Part shown: positions 1 to 5,801 of the stretch, piece after piece
Layout: every line of letters starts with the position of its first letter
How positions within the stretch are numbered: the stretch's first letter is position 1
Assembly (NCBI GenBank): GCA_021162505.1
Contig: JAGGYO010000311.1
Span: forward strand, 1-6,546
Origin: a bacterium
Lineage (GTDB): Bacteria; AUK180
Direction: 5' to 3'
DNA: 6,546 bases
Position numbers and translations under genes: made by a program
Notes under the pieces: generated by a model
The model's database searches: none
Seen by the model: the letters and a program-made list of their open reading frames with translations, nothing else
What the model was told of the DNA's origin: nothing

Positions 1-240
1 GTCAGACACCTGGTATTGCCCAATCATCTTAATAATACGATAGAAGTCCTTGAATATCTTTCACAATTCAAAAAAGATATATATATTTCCCTGATGTTTC
101 AATATTTTCCTGCCTATCGGGCTATTAATAATGAACTTTTAAATAGAAAGATCAATAAAAAAGAATATGAAAGGGTCATGGATTATTTTAAAGCTAAAAA
201 TTTTAAAAATGGTTGGGTTCAGGAATTATTGGTATCTTAA
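1..240 (+). CDS. Radical SAM protein, PflA/PflX-like (C-terminal fragment, cut by window start)
   Basis: The reading frame is open from base 1 and ends with TAA at 238-240, so only the last 79 residues are present. The TTG at 16 is not a credible start, because the frame continues upstream with VRHLVLP, a segment typical of this family. Other family-like segments are ISLMFQYFPAYRA near residue 35 and the tail KNGWVQEL. These resemble the C-terminal half of the radical SAM proteins usually annotated as pyruvate formate-lyase activating enzyme-like (PflX, COG1313). Proteins of this group carry a 4Fe-4S cluster bound by a CxxxCxxC motif and cleave S-adenosylmethionine, but that motif would lie before the window. 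Their true substrate is generally unknown. The gene is convergent with the permease gene and overlaps it by 15 bases. The family call rests on recalled similarity in a short fragment, so it is moderately secure, and no specific function can be assigned. Confidence 0.65.
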   Translation, partial: VRHLVLPNHLNNTIEVLEYLSQFKKDIYISLMFQYFPAYRAINNELLNRKINKKEYERVMDYFKAKNFKNGWVQELLVS

Positions 241-1455
241 GGCGTCAATCGGTGGAATATTGCCCGCTTTAATGGCTGGGTAAAGTCCTGAAATAAAACC
301 TACTAACAGCGAAAAGATAAGACTTATCCCTATTATAAAAAGGTTTAAATTCCCTTCAAGACCCAAGATAAATTGTGAAAATATAGAGAATCCGATGCCC
401 AAGATAACACCTACGATACCACCCAAGAGGGCTAAAATGGTGGATTCGATAACAAATTGAAATTTTATATTGTTAGCGGTAGCACCAATAGCTTTTTTCA
501 GCCCGATCTCTCTTATCCTCTCCTTAATAGTAGCAAGCATAATATTAGTAATACCAATTCCACCAACTATCAATGATATCATAGCAATAATGGCAAGAAT
601 AAAATTCCACATTGCCTGATTTTTCTGGTATTCTTGGATATCTTGTCCCCTGTTCTCCAAACTAAAATCCTCAACACCACGGCGGGTAAGAAGGACCTTT
701 TTGACCTTTTCATTGAGTATTGTCATTTCATCAACAGAATCAATTCTATATGATAAACTTATCCTTTTATTTCCATTCAATCGGAGCATCATCGTATTTA
801 AAGGGATAATAAGTACAGAGTTGATCCAGCGTGTCCAACGATTCTTTCTTTTTCCCCAACCCTCAACTGCTTTTAATACACCGATCACTCTGAAGTTCTT
901 TCCTGATATTTTAATAAATTTTCCCACACAATTATTCGAATCTTTGAAAAAATTTTTAGCAATTTCCGAACCTATAATTACACTCCTTTCAGCGAAAAGC
1001 TCATCGTCAGAAATGAAATATCTTCCAGTATTAAGTTCATAATTTTCATCATTCAAATAAGTGTTTGTTGCCCCAACCACACGAGTTTCCTGTTTATCTA
1101 ATTTAGTATTCACCGTAGTATAGGTATTTTGTGTAGGATTTAGATCTTTTATGCCTTTGATGTCGGCGTCCTTAATTGCCAAATAATCATAATAGCTGAT
1201 ACCGAATTCCTTTGAATGTAATTTTTCCTCTTTCTGCATTCTCGAGGGAGGCATATATGAGACAGTTATTTTATTGATCCAACGGCTCATCCATCTTAAA
1301 CTTCTCTGTTTCCCAGCATTTATCAGTGAGAACATTACAATTAAGGATGATACGCCTAAAATGATACCCAAAACCGTTAGAAATGACCGCATCCTGTTTA
1401 CATAGATCTGGTCCAAGCCCTCTTTAATGATCTCACCGAATAGGGATAATTTCAT
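226..1455 (-). CDS. ABC transporter permease, MacB/FtsX family
   Basis: The 409-residue product is an inner-membrane permease of the MacB/LolC/FtsX type, a family that drives mechanical work on extracytoplasmic substrates rather than moving them through a channel. One membrane segment lies at about residues 24-46 (FLTVLGIILGVSSLIVMFSL). A large polar extracytoplasmic domain (MacB_PCD-like) fills about 50-283. Three further hydrophobic segments lie at about 284-306, 335-359 and 373-392. The cytoplasmic loop at 307-333, with KERIREIGLKKAIGA, and the end GLYPAIKAGNIPPIDALRY are hallmarks of the family. The length is normal. The ATG overlaps the ispD stop as ATGA (1452-1455), so it is probably translated by coupling; no good Shine-Dalgarno is seen. 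It is the last gene of the operon. Neither an ABC ATPase nor a MacA-like adaptor gene is adjacent, so its partner must be encoded elsewhere. The substrate (peptide, macrolide, lipoprotein or other) cannot be told from sequence. Confidence 0.88.
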   Translation of the reverse strand: MKLSLFGEIIKEGLDQIYVNRMRSFLTVLGIILGVSSLIVMFSLINAGKQRSLRWMSRWINKITVSYMPPSRMQKEEKLHSKEFGISYYDYLAIKDADIKGIKDLNPTQNTYTTVNTKLDKQETRVVGATNTYLNDENYELNTGRYFISDDELFAERSVIIGSEIAKNFFKDSNNCVGKFIKISGKNFRVIGVLKAVEGWGKRKNRWTRWINSVLIIPLNTMMLRLNGNKRISLSYRIDSVDEMTILNEKVKKVLLTRRGVEDFSLENRGQDIQEYQKNQAMWNFILAIIAMISLIVGGIGITNIMLATIKERIREIGLKKAIGATANNIKFQFVIESTILALLGGIVGVILGIGFSIFSQFILGLEGNLNLFIIGISLIFSLLVGFISGLYPAIKAGNIPPIDALRYQ

Positions 1456-2105
1456 CCAATAATATCCAAAAGATGGTTATAGTCGGCAGGTCTTGTAATC
1501 TTAATGTTGAAGGGATCGCCTTCAGTAAGGAAAATTTTCAAGCCTAACTTTTCCATAATTACACCTTCGTCAAAGATTGTCTCTTTGTCCTGAATATTAT
1601 ACGAAAGAATTTGATTTAATATTTCATTGGAAAATCCTTGTGGGGTTTGAATTAGGAAAAGATTATTTCTATCAATGGTACGGCTTTCATTTTGGTCATA
1701 ATACCTGATGGTATCATTTATAGCAACTGCGGGGAAACTATTCCCATGCGATTTTGCCCCAATGATCACGCGACTTACAAGAGCTTTTGAAAGGTTGGGA
1801 CGGGCTGCATCATGGATTAAAACAATATCGCCCTCTTTTGGGGGAACGGTTTCATAAGCCGAGCGAATGGAATCGATCCTTTCAGTACCGGAAGAAGCAA
1901 TAAAAATATTGGCAATACCTTCCCTTTTAATGATCTTTCTTTTCTCATCATCACAAACCAGTACAATGATATCAAAAATACCAAATGCCTCTATCGTTTT
2001 TAGAATATAGGTAAGAACCACATGATGGCCCAAAGGTTTTAAAAGCTTATCTTCACCATAGCGTTTGGCTTTTCCGCCTGCTAAAAGATAGAGTAATTTT
2101 TTCAT
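1452..2105 (-). CDS. ispD: 2-C-methyl-D-erythritol 4-phosphate cytidylyltransferase IspD
   Basis: IspD joins CTP and 2-C-methyl-D-erythritol 4-phosphate to make CDP-methylerythritol and pyrophosphate, the third step of the MEP isoprenoid pathway, in the cytoplasm. The 217-residue product is close to the usual length. Visible family signatures are the nucleotide-binding start LLAGGKAKRYGEDK (residues 7-20), HDAARP (98-103), the TIDRNNLF segment with Arg146 (143-150), QTPQGF (153-158), FDEG (178-181) and NIKITRP with Lys202 (200-206). The N-terminal loop departs from the common AAGxGxRMG...PKQ form: it has AGG and a KLLKPLG sequence, with Lys20 or Lys23 the candidate for the conserved CTP-binding lysine. 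TarI-like ribitol-phosphate enzymes are related, but HDAARP and NIKITRP favour IspD. The ATG at 2105 overlaps the disA stop as TAATG, and the stop overlaps the permease start as ATGA. It is thus the third gene of the radA-disA-ispD-permease operon. Confidence 0.93.
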   Translation of the reverse strand: MKKLLYLLAGGKAKRYGEDKLLKPLGHHVVLTYILKTIEAFGIFDIIVLVCDDEKRKIIKREGIANIFIASSGTERIDSIRSAYETVPPKEGDIVLIHDAARPNLSKALVSRVIIGAKSHGNSFPAVAINDTIRYYDQNESRTIDRNNLFLIQTPQGFSNEILNQILSYNIQDKETIFDEGVIMEKLGLKIFLTEGDPFNIKITRPADYNHLLDIIG

Positions 2106-3208
2106 TAGATAACTCTATTCTTAAGATTCAGTATCCCCTCACGAATAGATGTTGCTCTTACATCCCCTACACCCTCAACCTCAACAAGTTCTTTTTGGGT
2201 AGCAGCAATGATCTTTTGCAGATTTCTAAATTTATTTATGATGTTCTCAATTATGTTATCAGGAAGTTTGGGAATATTCGATAGTATTCTATAACCTCTT
2301 GGAACAACACTTTTGTTCAGCTCATTGAGATTATTTGAGTATCCCAAAATATTGATGATATTCAAGGGTTCAATATAATCAAAACGAGCGAACATATCCA
2401 ATATATCAAATATCTGGTTCTGTTTTGGGAAATATTCATCAGTAATATAATCATTCACTAATTGATAGCCCTCTGCAAGATCATGTGTCAACTCATCAAT
2501 TCTCATTCTCAGTATATGAGCTGCGGCACCAAGTTCAGTTACATTTCTTTTAATAATATTAAGTATCTTTTTTAAATATAGAAAGTTCATTGTGCCTTTT
2601 ATTATATCGTGTAAAGTAGTGTTCTCTTTTATTTCTGAAAAGGTAAGTTCCTTCATTAAATTATTGAATGTATTTGCATAATGATCAAAAGTTGAGATGG
2701 CTTGGGAAACCTCAGCTAAAAGTTCAGGTATGTATTTTAGTGAATATATTATCCCCTCTGAATATATTGTCACGGTATTTCTCTTTTTTGAAACAGCTAT
2801 GACATAAAGTCCCGTTTCTTTTGCAAATCTGGCAGCAACCTTATGTCTAGTACCCGTCTCCATTGAAGGTATATTTATTGACGGGTGAAGGTGAACATTG
2901 CTATACAATATGCTGTCAATATTTTTTGACAAAATAACTGCTCCATCCATCTTTGATATTTCGTAAAGTCTATTAGGAGTGAATGGTGCTATGACTTCAA
3001 AACCTATTTCCATTATATTTTTCTGAATTGGAGCGCCAATTACTATGAGTCCTCCGATCTCTGCTTGAACAATAAAATCAATTCCCTTTCTTAATGGAGT
3101 CCCAGGAGCAACCATTTGTAGTACTTTTTGAAATTTTTTATCCTTTTCAATAAGTGCATAATAATTCTTAAGATCCTTTTCCCAAGTTTTAAATGCTTGA
3201 TCAACCAT
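2105..3208 (-). CDS. disA: DNA integrity scanning diadenylate cyclase DisA
   Basis: DisA condenses two ATP into cyclic di-AMP and scans DNA for branched intermediates; it forms an octamer in the cytoplasm. The 367-residue product has the full family layout. The N-terminal DAC domain (about 1-145) carries the DGA motif at 88-90 (MDGAVILS) and the second ATP-binding motif at 119-123 (GTRHK). A helical linker follows, with the family-like segment VVPRGYRIL. The C-terminal helix-hairpin-helix DNA-binding motif contains GVGDVRA at 346-352. The second catalytic motif reads RHK, where the family normally has RHR, a conservative change that deserves checking. The ATG at 3208 is one base beyond the radA stop and has a good Shine-Dalgarno, AGGGG at 3220-3216, 7 bases upstream and inside the last radA codons. 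In well-studied bacteria RadA/Sms and DisA are functionally linked, and here they are adjacent and co-transcribed. The annotation is secure; activity of the RHK variant is inferred. Confidence 0.96.
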   Translation of the reverse strand: MVDQAFKTWEKDLKNYYALIEKDKKFQKVLQMVAPGTPLRKGIDFIVQAEIGGLIVIGAPIQKNIMEIGFEVIAPFTPNRLYEISKMDGAVILSKNIDSILYSNVHLHPSINIPSMETGTRHKVAARFAKETGLYVIAVSKKRNTVTIYSEGIIYSLKYIPELLAEVSQAISTFDHYANTFNNLMKELTFSEIKENTTLHDIIKGTMNFLYLKKILNIIKRNVTELGAAAHILRMRIDELTHDLAEGYQLVNDYITDEYFPKQNQIFDILDMFARFDYIEPLNIINILGYSNNLNELNKSVVPRGYRILSNIPKLPDNIIENIINKFRNLQKIIAATQKELVEVEGVGDVRATSIREGILNLKNRVI

Positions 3209-3209
3209 A

Positions 3210-4550
3210 TTATATCCCCTCTATTAAATCGTTTATGTTCTTGATCGATTTAATATTTTTTGTTTTCAATTCTTTTGCATTGCTTGCAGGGAGAAAAAAG
3301 GTTTCAAACCCCAGTTTTTCAGCCTGTTTCAATCTTAATTTTGCATTGGAAATGGAACGGATCTCACCTGTAAGGCCAACCTCTCCCATTAACACTGCTT
3401 TCGGATTAATGACTTTGTTTTTAAAAGATGAAAGAATAGCCGCAATAATAGCAATATCTATTGCCGTCTCCTTTACCTTTATCCCGCCTATAACATTTAT
3501 AAAAATATCTTCATTGCCCAAAAAAAAGCCGCCTATCTTTTCTAAGACAGAAATCAACATATTAACTCGCTGTGGGTCATACCCAATGGTCAAGCGTTTT
3601 GGAATGCCAAATTTTGAATCCGATACCAAAGCTTGTATTTCTACAAGAATAGCACGGGAACCTTCACTAATTACAGAAATTACCGAACCCGGACGATCGT
3701 ATGGCCTTTCAGATAAAAGATATGCAGAAGGATTCAATATTTCTTTTAAACCAAGCTCCGTCATTTCAAAAAGTCCGATCTCTTGAGTGGAACCGAACCT
3801 GTTCTTGACGGGCCTTATGATCCTGAATTGATGATATTTATCGCCTTCAAAATAGATTACTGCATCAACCATATGCTCCATGGTCTTTGGACCCGCAGAA
3901 ACACCTTCTTTTGTAACATGACCAACGATCAAGGATATTGCACCTTTTAATCTGGAATAATTGGTAATTTGATAGGTAATTTCTCTAACTTGTGAAACAG
4001 TACCGGGAGAGGACTGCAAGCCATCGCTATATAATGTCTGTATTGAATCAAATATAAGTACATCCGGTTTTACCTTTTTTAAGGAGGAAAGAATACTCTC
4101 AATACATGTCTCAGAAATAAAATATATATTATTAGAAGTTATTTTTAACCTTTCAGCCCTTATCTTCTGTTGTTTTAATGACTCTTCTGCAGAGATATAC
4201 ACCACTTTTTTATTGGCTTTGCCTAATTCATTGGATATTTCCAATAACATAGTTGACTTTCCAATTCCGGGTTCGCCCGCGATTAGGACTACTTCTGAGG
4301 GTACGAACCCGCCACCGATCACCCTATCAAATTCCTCAATATTTGTGGGAATTCTTTGAAATTTTAATTTTTCAATATCTTCTAATTGATAAAATTTTAT
4401 GTCCGAACCCTGTGAATTCAACCCTTTTTTGCTCGCTGTCTTTTCCTCCACAAATGTGTTCCATTCCTGGCATGAAGGACATTGTCCCAGCCATTTTGAA
4501 GAAGAGTATCCGCAATTCTGGCACACATATTGTGTTTTAGGTTTTTTCAT
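3210..4550 (-). CDS. radA: DNA repair protein RadA (Sms)
   Basis: RadA is a RecA-like hexameric ATPase/helicase that drives branch migration and D-loop extension in recombinational repair. The 446-residue product has the complete family architecture. A four-cysteine zinc finger uses Cys10, Cys13, Cys24 and Cys27. The RecA-like core has Walker A GEPGIGKST at 92-100, Walker B-like VLIFDS at 164-169 and the RadA-specific KNRFG motif at 249-253. A Lon-protease-like C-terminal domain follows, with GEVGLTGEIRSI at 389-400. The length is normal. The start is not in doubt: an in-frame TAA lies at 4562-4560, only three sense codons before the ATG, none of them a start codon, and the zinc finger begins at residue 10. 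No Shine-Dalgarno is visible upstream. It is the first gene of the operon with disA, ispD and a permease, divergent from the riboswitch-controlled gene. Confidence 0.97.
   Translation of the reverse strand: MKKPKTQYVCQNCGYSSSKWLGQCPSCQEWNTFVEEKTASKKGLNSQGSDIKFYQLEDIEKLKFQRIPTNIEEFDRVIGGGFVPSEVVLIAGEPGIGKSTMLLEISNELGKANKKVVYISAEESLKQQKIRAERLKITSNNIYFISETCIESILSSLKKVKPDVLIFDSIQTLYSDGLQSSPGTVSQVREITYQITNYSRLKGAISLIVGHVTKEGVSAGPKTMEHMVDAVIYFEGDKYHQFRIIRPVKNRFGSTQEIGLFEMTELGLKEILNPSAYLLSERPYDRPGSVISVISEGSRAILVEIQALVSDSKFGIPKRLTIGYDPQRVNMLISVLEKIGGFFLGNEDIFINVIGGIKVKETAIDIAIIAAILSSFKNKVINPKAVLMGEVGLTGEIRSISNAKLRLKQAEKLGFETFFLPASNAKELKTKNIKSIKNINDLIEGI
3216..3222 (-). promoter_or_regulatory. Ribosome binding site of disA inside the end of radA
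   Basis: On the minus strand AGAGGGG lies 7 bases before the disA ATG at 3208. The same bases encode the last residues of RadA (Glu-Gly of the IEGI end). This supports the chosen disA start and lets ribosomes load at disA while radA is being finished. Confidence 0.7.
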
Positions 4551-4556
4551 AAAGAT

Positions 4557-4585
4557 ATTTTAATAATTTTTCTATTTTTTTTCAA
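4557..4585 (-). promoter_or_regulatory. Candidate promoter of the radA-disA-ispD-permease operon
   Basis: On the minus strand TTGAAA (4585-4580) is followed after exactly 17 bases by TAAAAT (4562-4557), a reasonable sigma-70-type pair. The expected transcription start would fall at about 4551-4549, on the radA ATG at 4550, so the mRNA could be leaderless. This agrees with the missing Shine-Dalgarno. The region is so AT-rich that such a match can occur by chance, and an upstream start giving a short leader remains possible. Confidence 0.4.
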
Positions 4586-4593
4586 TATTTTTC

Positions 4594-4622
4594 TTGATTT
4601 TTTTTAAAATTTATAATATAAT
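4594..4622 (+). promoter_or_regulatory. Candidate promoter for the TPP riboswitch transcript
   Basis: TTGATT (4594-4599) and a perfect TATAAT (4617-4622) are separated by 17 bases. The predicted transcription start is around 4629-4630, immediately before the first stem of the aptamer at 4632. That agreement in position strengthens the call despite the AT-rich background. A second overlapping TATAAT at 4612-4617 has no suitably spaced -35. The -35 element lies only 8 bases from the -35 of the opposing radA promoter, so polymerases may compete for the site. Confidence 0.6.
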
Positions 4623-4631
4623 TTTTTTTGC

Positions 4632-4718
4632 AGGGGTGCGTAAGCTGAGAAGGTATTTATTGCCTACCCTTAGAACCTGATCCGGATAATACCGGCGAAG
4701 GGAGCTTAACTCACCCCT
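4632..4718 (+). promoter_or_regulatory. TPP riboswitch (THI element) aptamer
   Basis: The sequence matches the thiamine pyrophosphate aptamer consensus and folds as expected. P1 pairs AGGGGTG (4632-4638) with CACCCCT (4712-4718). P2 pairs TAAG (4641-4644) with CTTA (4669-4672). The conserved CTGAGA at 4645-4650 binds the pyrimidine ring in known structures. P3 pairs AGGTA (4651-4655) with TGCCT (4661-4665) around a five-base loop. P4 pairs CCT (4676-4678) with AGG (4699-4701). P5 pairs CCGG (4682-4685) with CCGG (4692-4695) around ATAATA. The conserved ACCTGATCCGGATAATACCG and GCGAAGGGA blocks are present. Only 6 bases separate the end of P1 from the Shine-Dalgarno of the next gene, and there is no terminator hairpin with a T run, so control is most likely at translation initiation. 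TPP normally represses. Confidence 0.96.
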
Positions 4719-4724
4719 TTTTAA

Positions 4725-4730
4725 AAGGAG
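4725..4730 (+). promoter_or_regulatory. Ribosome binding site of the riboswitch-controlled gene
   Basis: AAGGAG lies 5 bases before the ATG at 4736 and 6 bases after the P1 stem of the TPP aptamer. It fixes the start codon. The run CCCCTTTTTAAAAGGAG (4714-4730) can form a weak local hairpin that covers this site and uses the 3' strand of P1, so it would compete with the aptamer. Confidence 0.75.
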
Positions 4731-4735
4731 AGCAT

Positions 4736-5788
4736 ATGAACAATTCTGAACTTCCTCTTGGAAAGATCTCCCCTGATATATTCAAGGAGATCATCTATCC
4801 TGCGCTTGGTGCTGAAGCAAAAGAAATATTGATAGGTCCGCAAAATGGTGTAGATATTGCCATCACTAAAGTTGGGAATAAGGTCATGGCGACAACAACT
4901 GATCCAGTTTTTATTGTAAAAGAATATGGTTTTGAAAAAGGTGCTTGGTTCGCGATCCACATTCTTGTTTCTGATGTGGTTATGTCTGGATTGAAACCTA
5001 AGTATCTAACAATTGATCTGAATCTTCCGGTGGAGATCAATAAAAAAGAGTTGAGTATCATATGGAATACCATTCACCGAGAATGCGAGAAAATGGGAAT
5101 AGCTATAATTAGCGGACATACTGCAAGATATCTGGGTTGTAATTATCCCATGGTTGGCGGAGCAACGGTAATTGCAATTGGCAATGAAGATGAGTATATT
5201 GCTCCTATAATGGCAAAACCCGGAGATAAGATCATTATAACCAAAGGAGCAGCCATAGAAGCTACGGGACTTTTTGCTGCAACATGGCCTCAAAGGATCA
5301 AAGAAATATTCGGAGAGAGTATATTTAACAAGGCAGATGCACTGTTTTATGAAATGTCTGTTATTAAAGATGCTGAGATAGCAAGGAATTTCGGATTAAG
5401 GGAGAATGGCGTAACCACAATGCATGATGCCACAGAAGGTGGAGTTCTCGGAGGTCTATACGAAGTTGCTAAGGCATCTAATGTAGGAATGATAATTAAT
5501 AAAAAAGAGATTATTGTAAGGGAAGAAGTAAAAGCCATATGTGATCACATGGGCATAGACCCATATATTTCTATCTCAGAGGGGACACTGATCCTAAGCG
5601 TAAAATCTCATAAAGCTGATGCTCTGATAAAAGAATATGAAAAGAATAATATAACCGCTTCAATCATTGGAGAAATTACCGAAGAACAAAAGATCACTAT
5701 AAAAGATGGAAATCACGAGGAAATCCTTGAACATCCTAATGCTGATCCTTTTTGGGCTGCTTTTGCTCGATTTGGGGACGGTGGTTAG
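4736..5788 (+). CDS. AIR synthase/HypE-like ATP-binding protein under TPP riboswitch control
   Basis: The 350-residue product belongs to the PurM/HypE/ThiL/SelD superfamily, whose members bind ATP between two AIRS domains and activate an acyl, amide or phosphate group. The N-terminal AIRS half (about 30-150) shows NGVDIAI at 37-43, TTTDP at 53-57, SDVVMSG at 79-85 and GHTAR at 127-131. The C-terminal half carries the HypE-like HDATEGGVLGGLYEVA starting at 230 and later GIDPYISISEGTL. Overall it is closest to HypE-type 'AIR synthase-related' proteins, but it ends in FARFGDGG. It therefore lacks the terminal cysteine on which HypE builds the cyano ligand of NiFe hydrogenase, and no hyp genes are in the window. 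The TPP riboswitch directly upstream indicates a role in making or salvaging thiamine. A thiamine-phosphate kinase-like (ThiL-like) activity is the simplest guess, but it is unproven. The ATG has a strong Shine-Dalgarno. The stop is 10 bases from that of the convergent transposase. Confidence 0.88.
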   Translation: MNNSELPLGKISPDIFKEIIYPALGAEAKEILIGPQNGVDIAITKVGNKVMATTTDPVFIVKEYGFEKGAWFAIHILVSDVVMSGLKPKYLTIDLNLPVEINKKELSIIWNTIHRECEKMGIAIISGHTARYLGCNYPMVGGATVIAIGNEDEYIAPIMAKPGDKIIITKGAAIEATGLFAATWPQRIKEIFGESIFNKADALFYEMSVIKDAEIARNFGLRENGVTTMHDATEGGVLGGLYEVAKASNVGMIINKKEIIVREEVKAICDHMGIDPYISISEGTLILSVKSHKADALIKEYEKNNITASIIGEITEEQKITIKDGNHEEILEHPNADPFWAAFARFGDGG

Positions 5789-5801
5789 TTTAATTAGTTT
5801 A
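5785..5801. repeat. Short tandem 8-base repeat across the convergent stop codons
   Basis: TTAGTTTA occurs at 5785-5792 and again at 5794-5801, separated by one A. The first copy includes the TAG stop of the AIR synthase-like gene; the second includes the reverse complement of the transposase TAA stop. It is AT-rich and may be chance. No inverted repeat or intrinsic terminator is seen in this 10-base junction. Confidence 0.35.

Noticed and set aside
701..1042. Open frame of 113 codons on the + strand
   Set aside because: It lies wholly antisense to the permease extracytoplasmic domain, has no ribosome binding site and no recognisable family features. It is a shadow of the real gene.
1452..2105. 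TarI-type ribitol-5-phosphate cytidylyltransferase as the identity of the nucleotidyltransferase
   Set aside because: HDAARP, the TIDRNNL segment and NIKITRP match IspD, and the radA-disA-ispD context is a known arrangement. No teichoic acid genes are present.
3193..3786. Open frame of 197 codons on the + strand
   Set aside because: Antisense to the strongly supported radA C-terminal domain. The composition reflects complementary codons and no protein family is visible.
4570..4630. Long T runs as an intrinsic terminator
   Set aside because: No GC-rich hairpin precedes the T runs on either strand. They sit between two divergent starts and fit promoter spacer or UP-like AT-rich DNA better.
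4721..5538. Several minus-strand open frames opposite the AIR synthase-like gene
   Set aside because: All overlap the clear + strand gene, which has a strong SD and family motifs. None has independent support.
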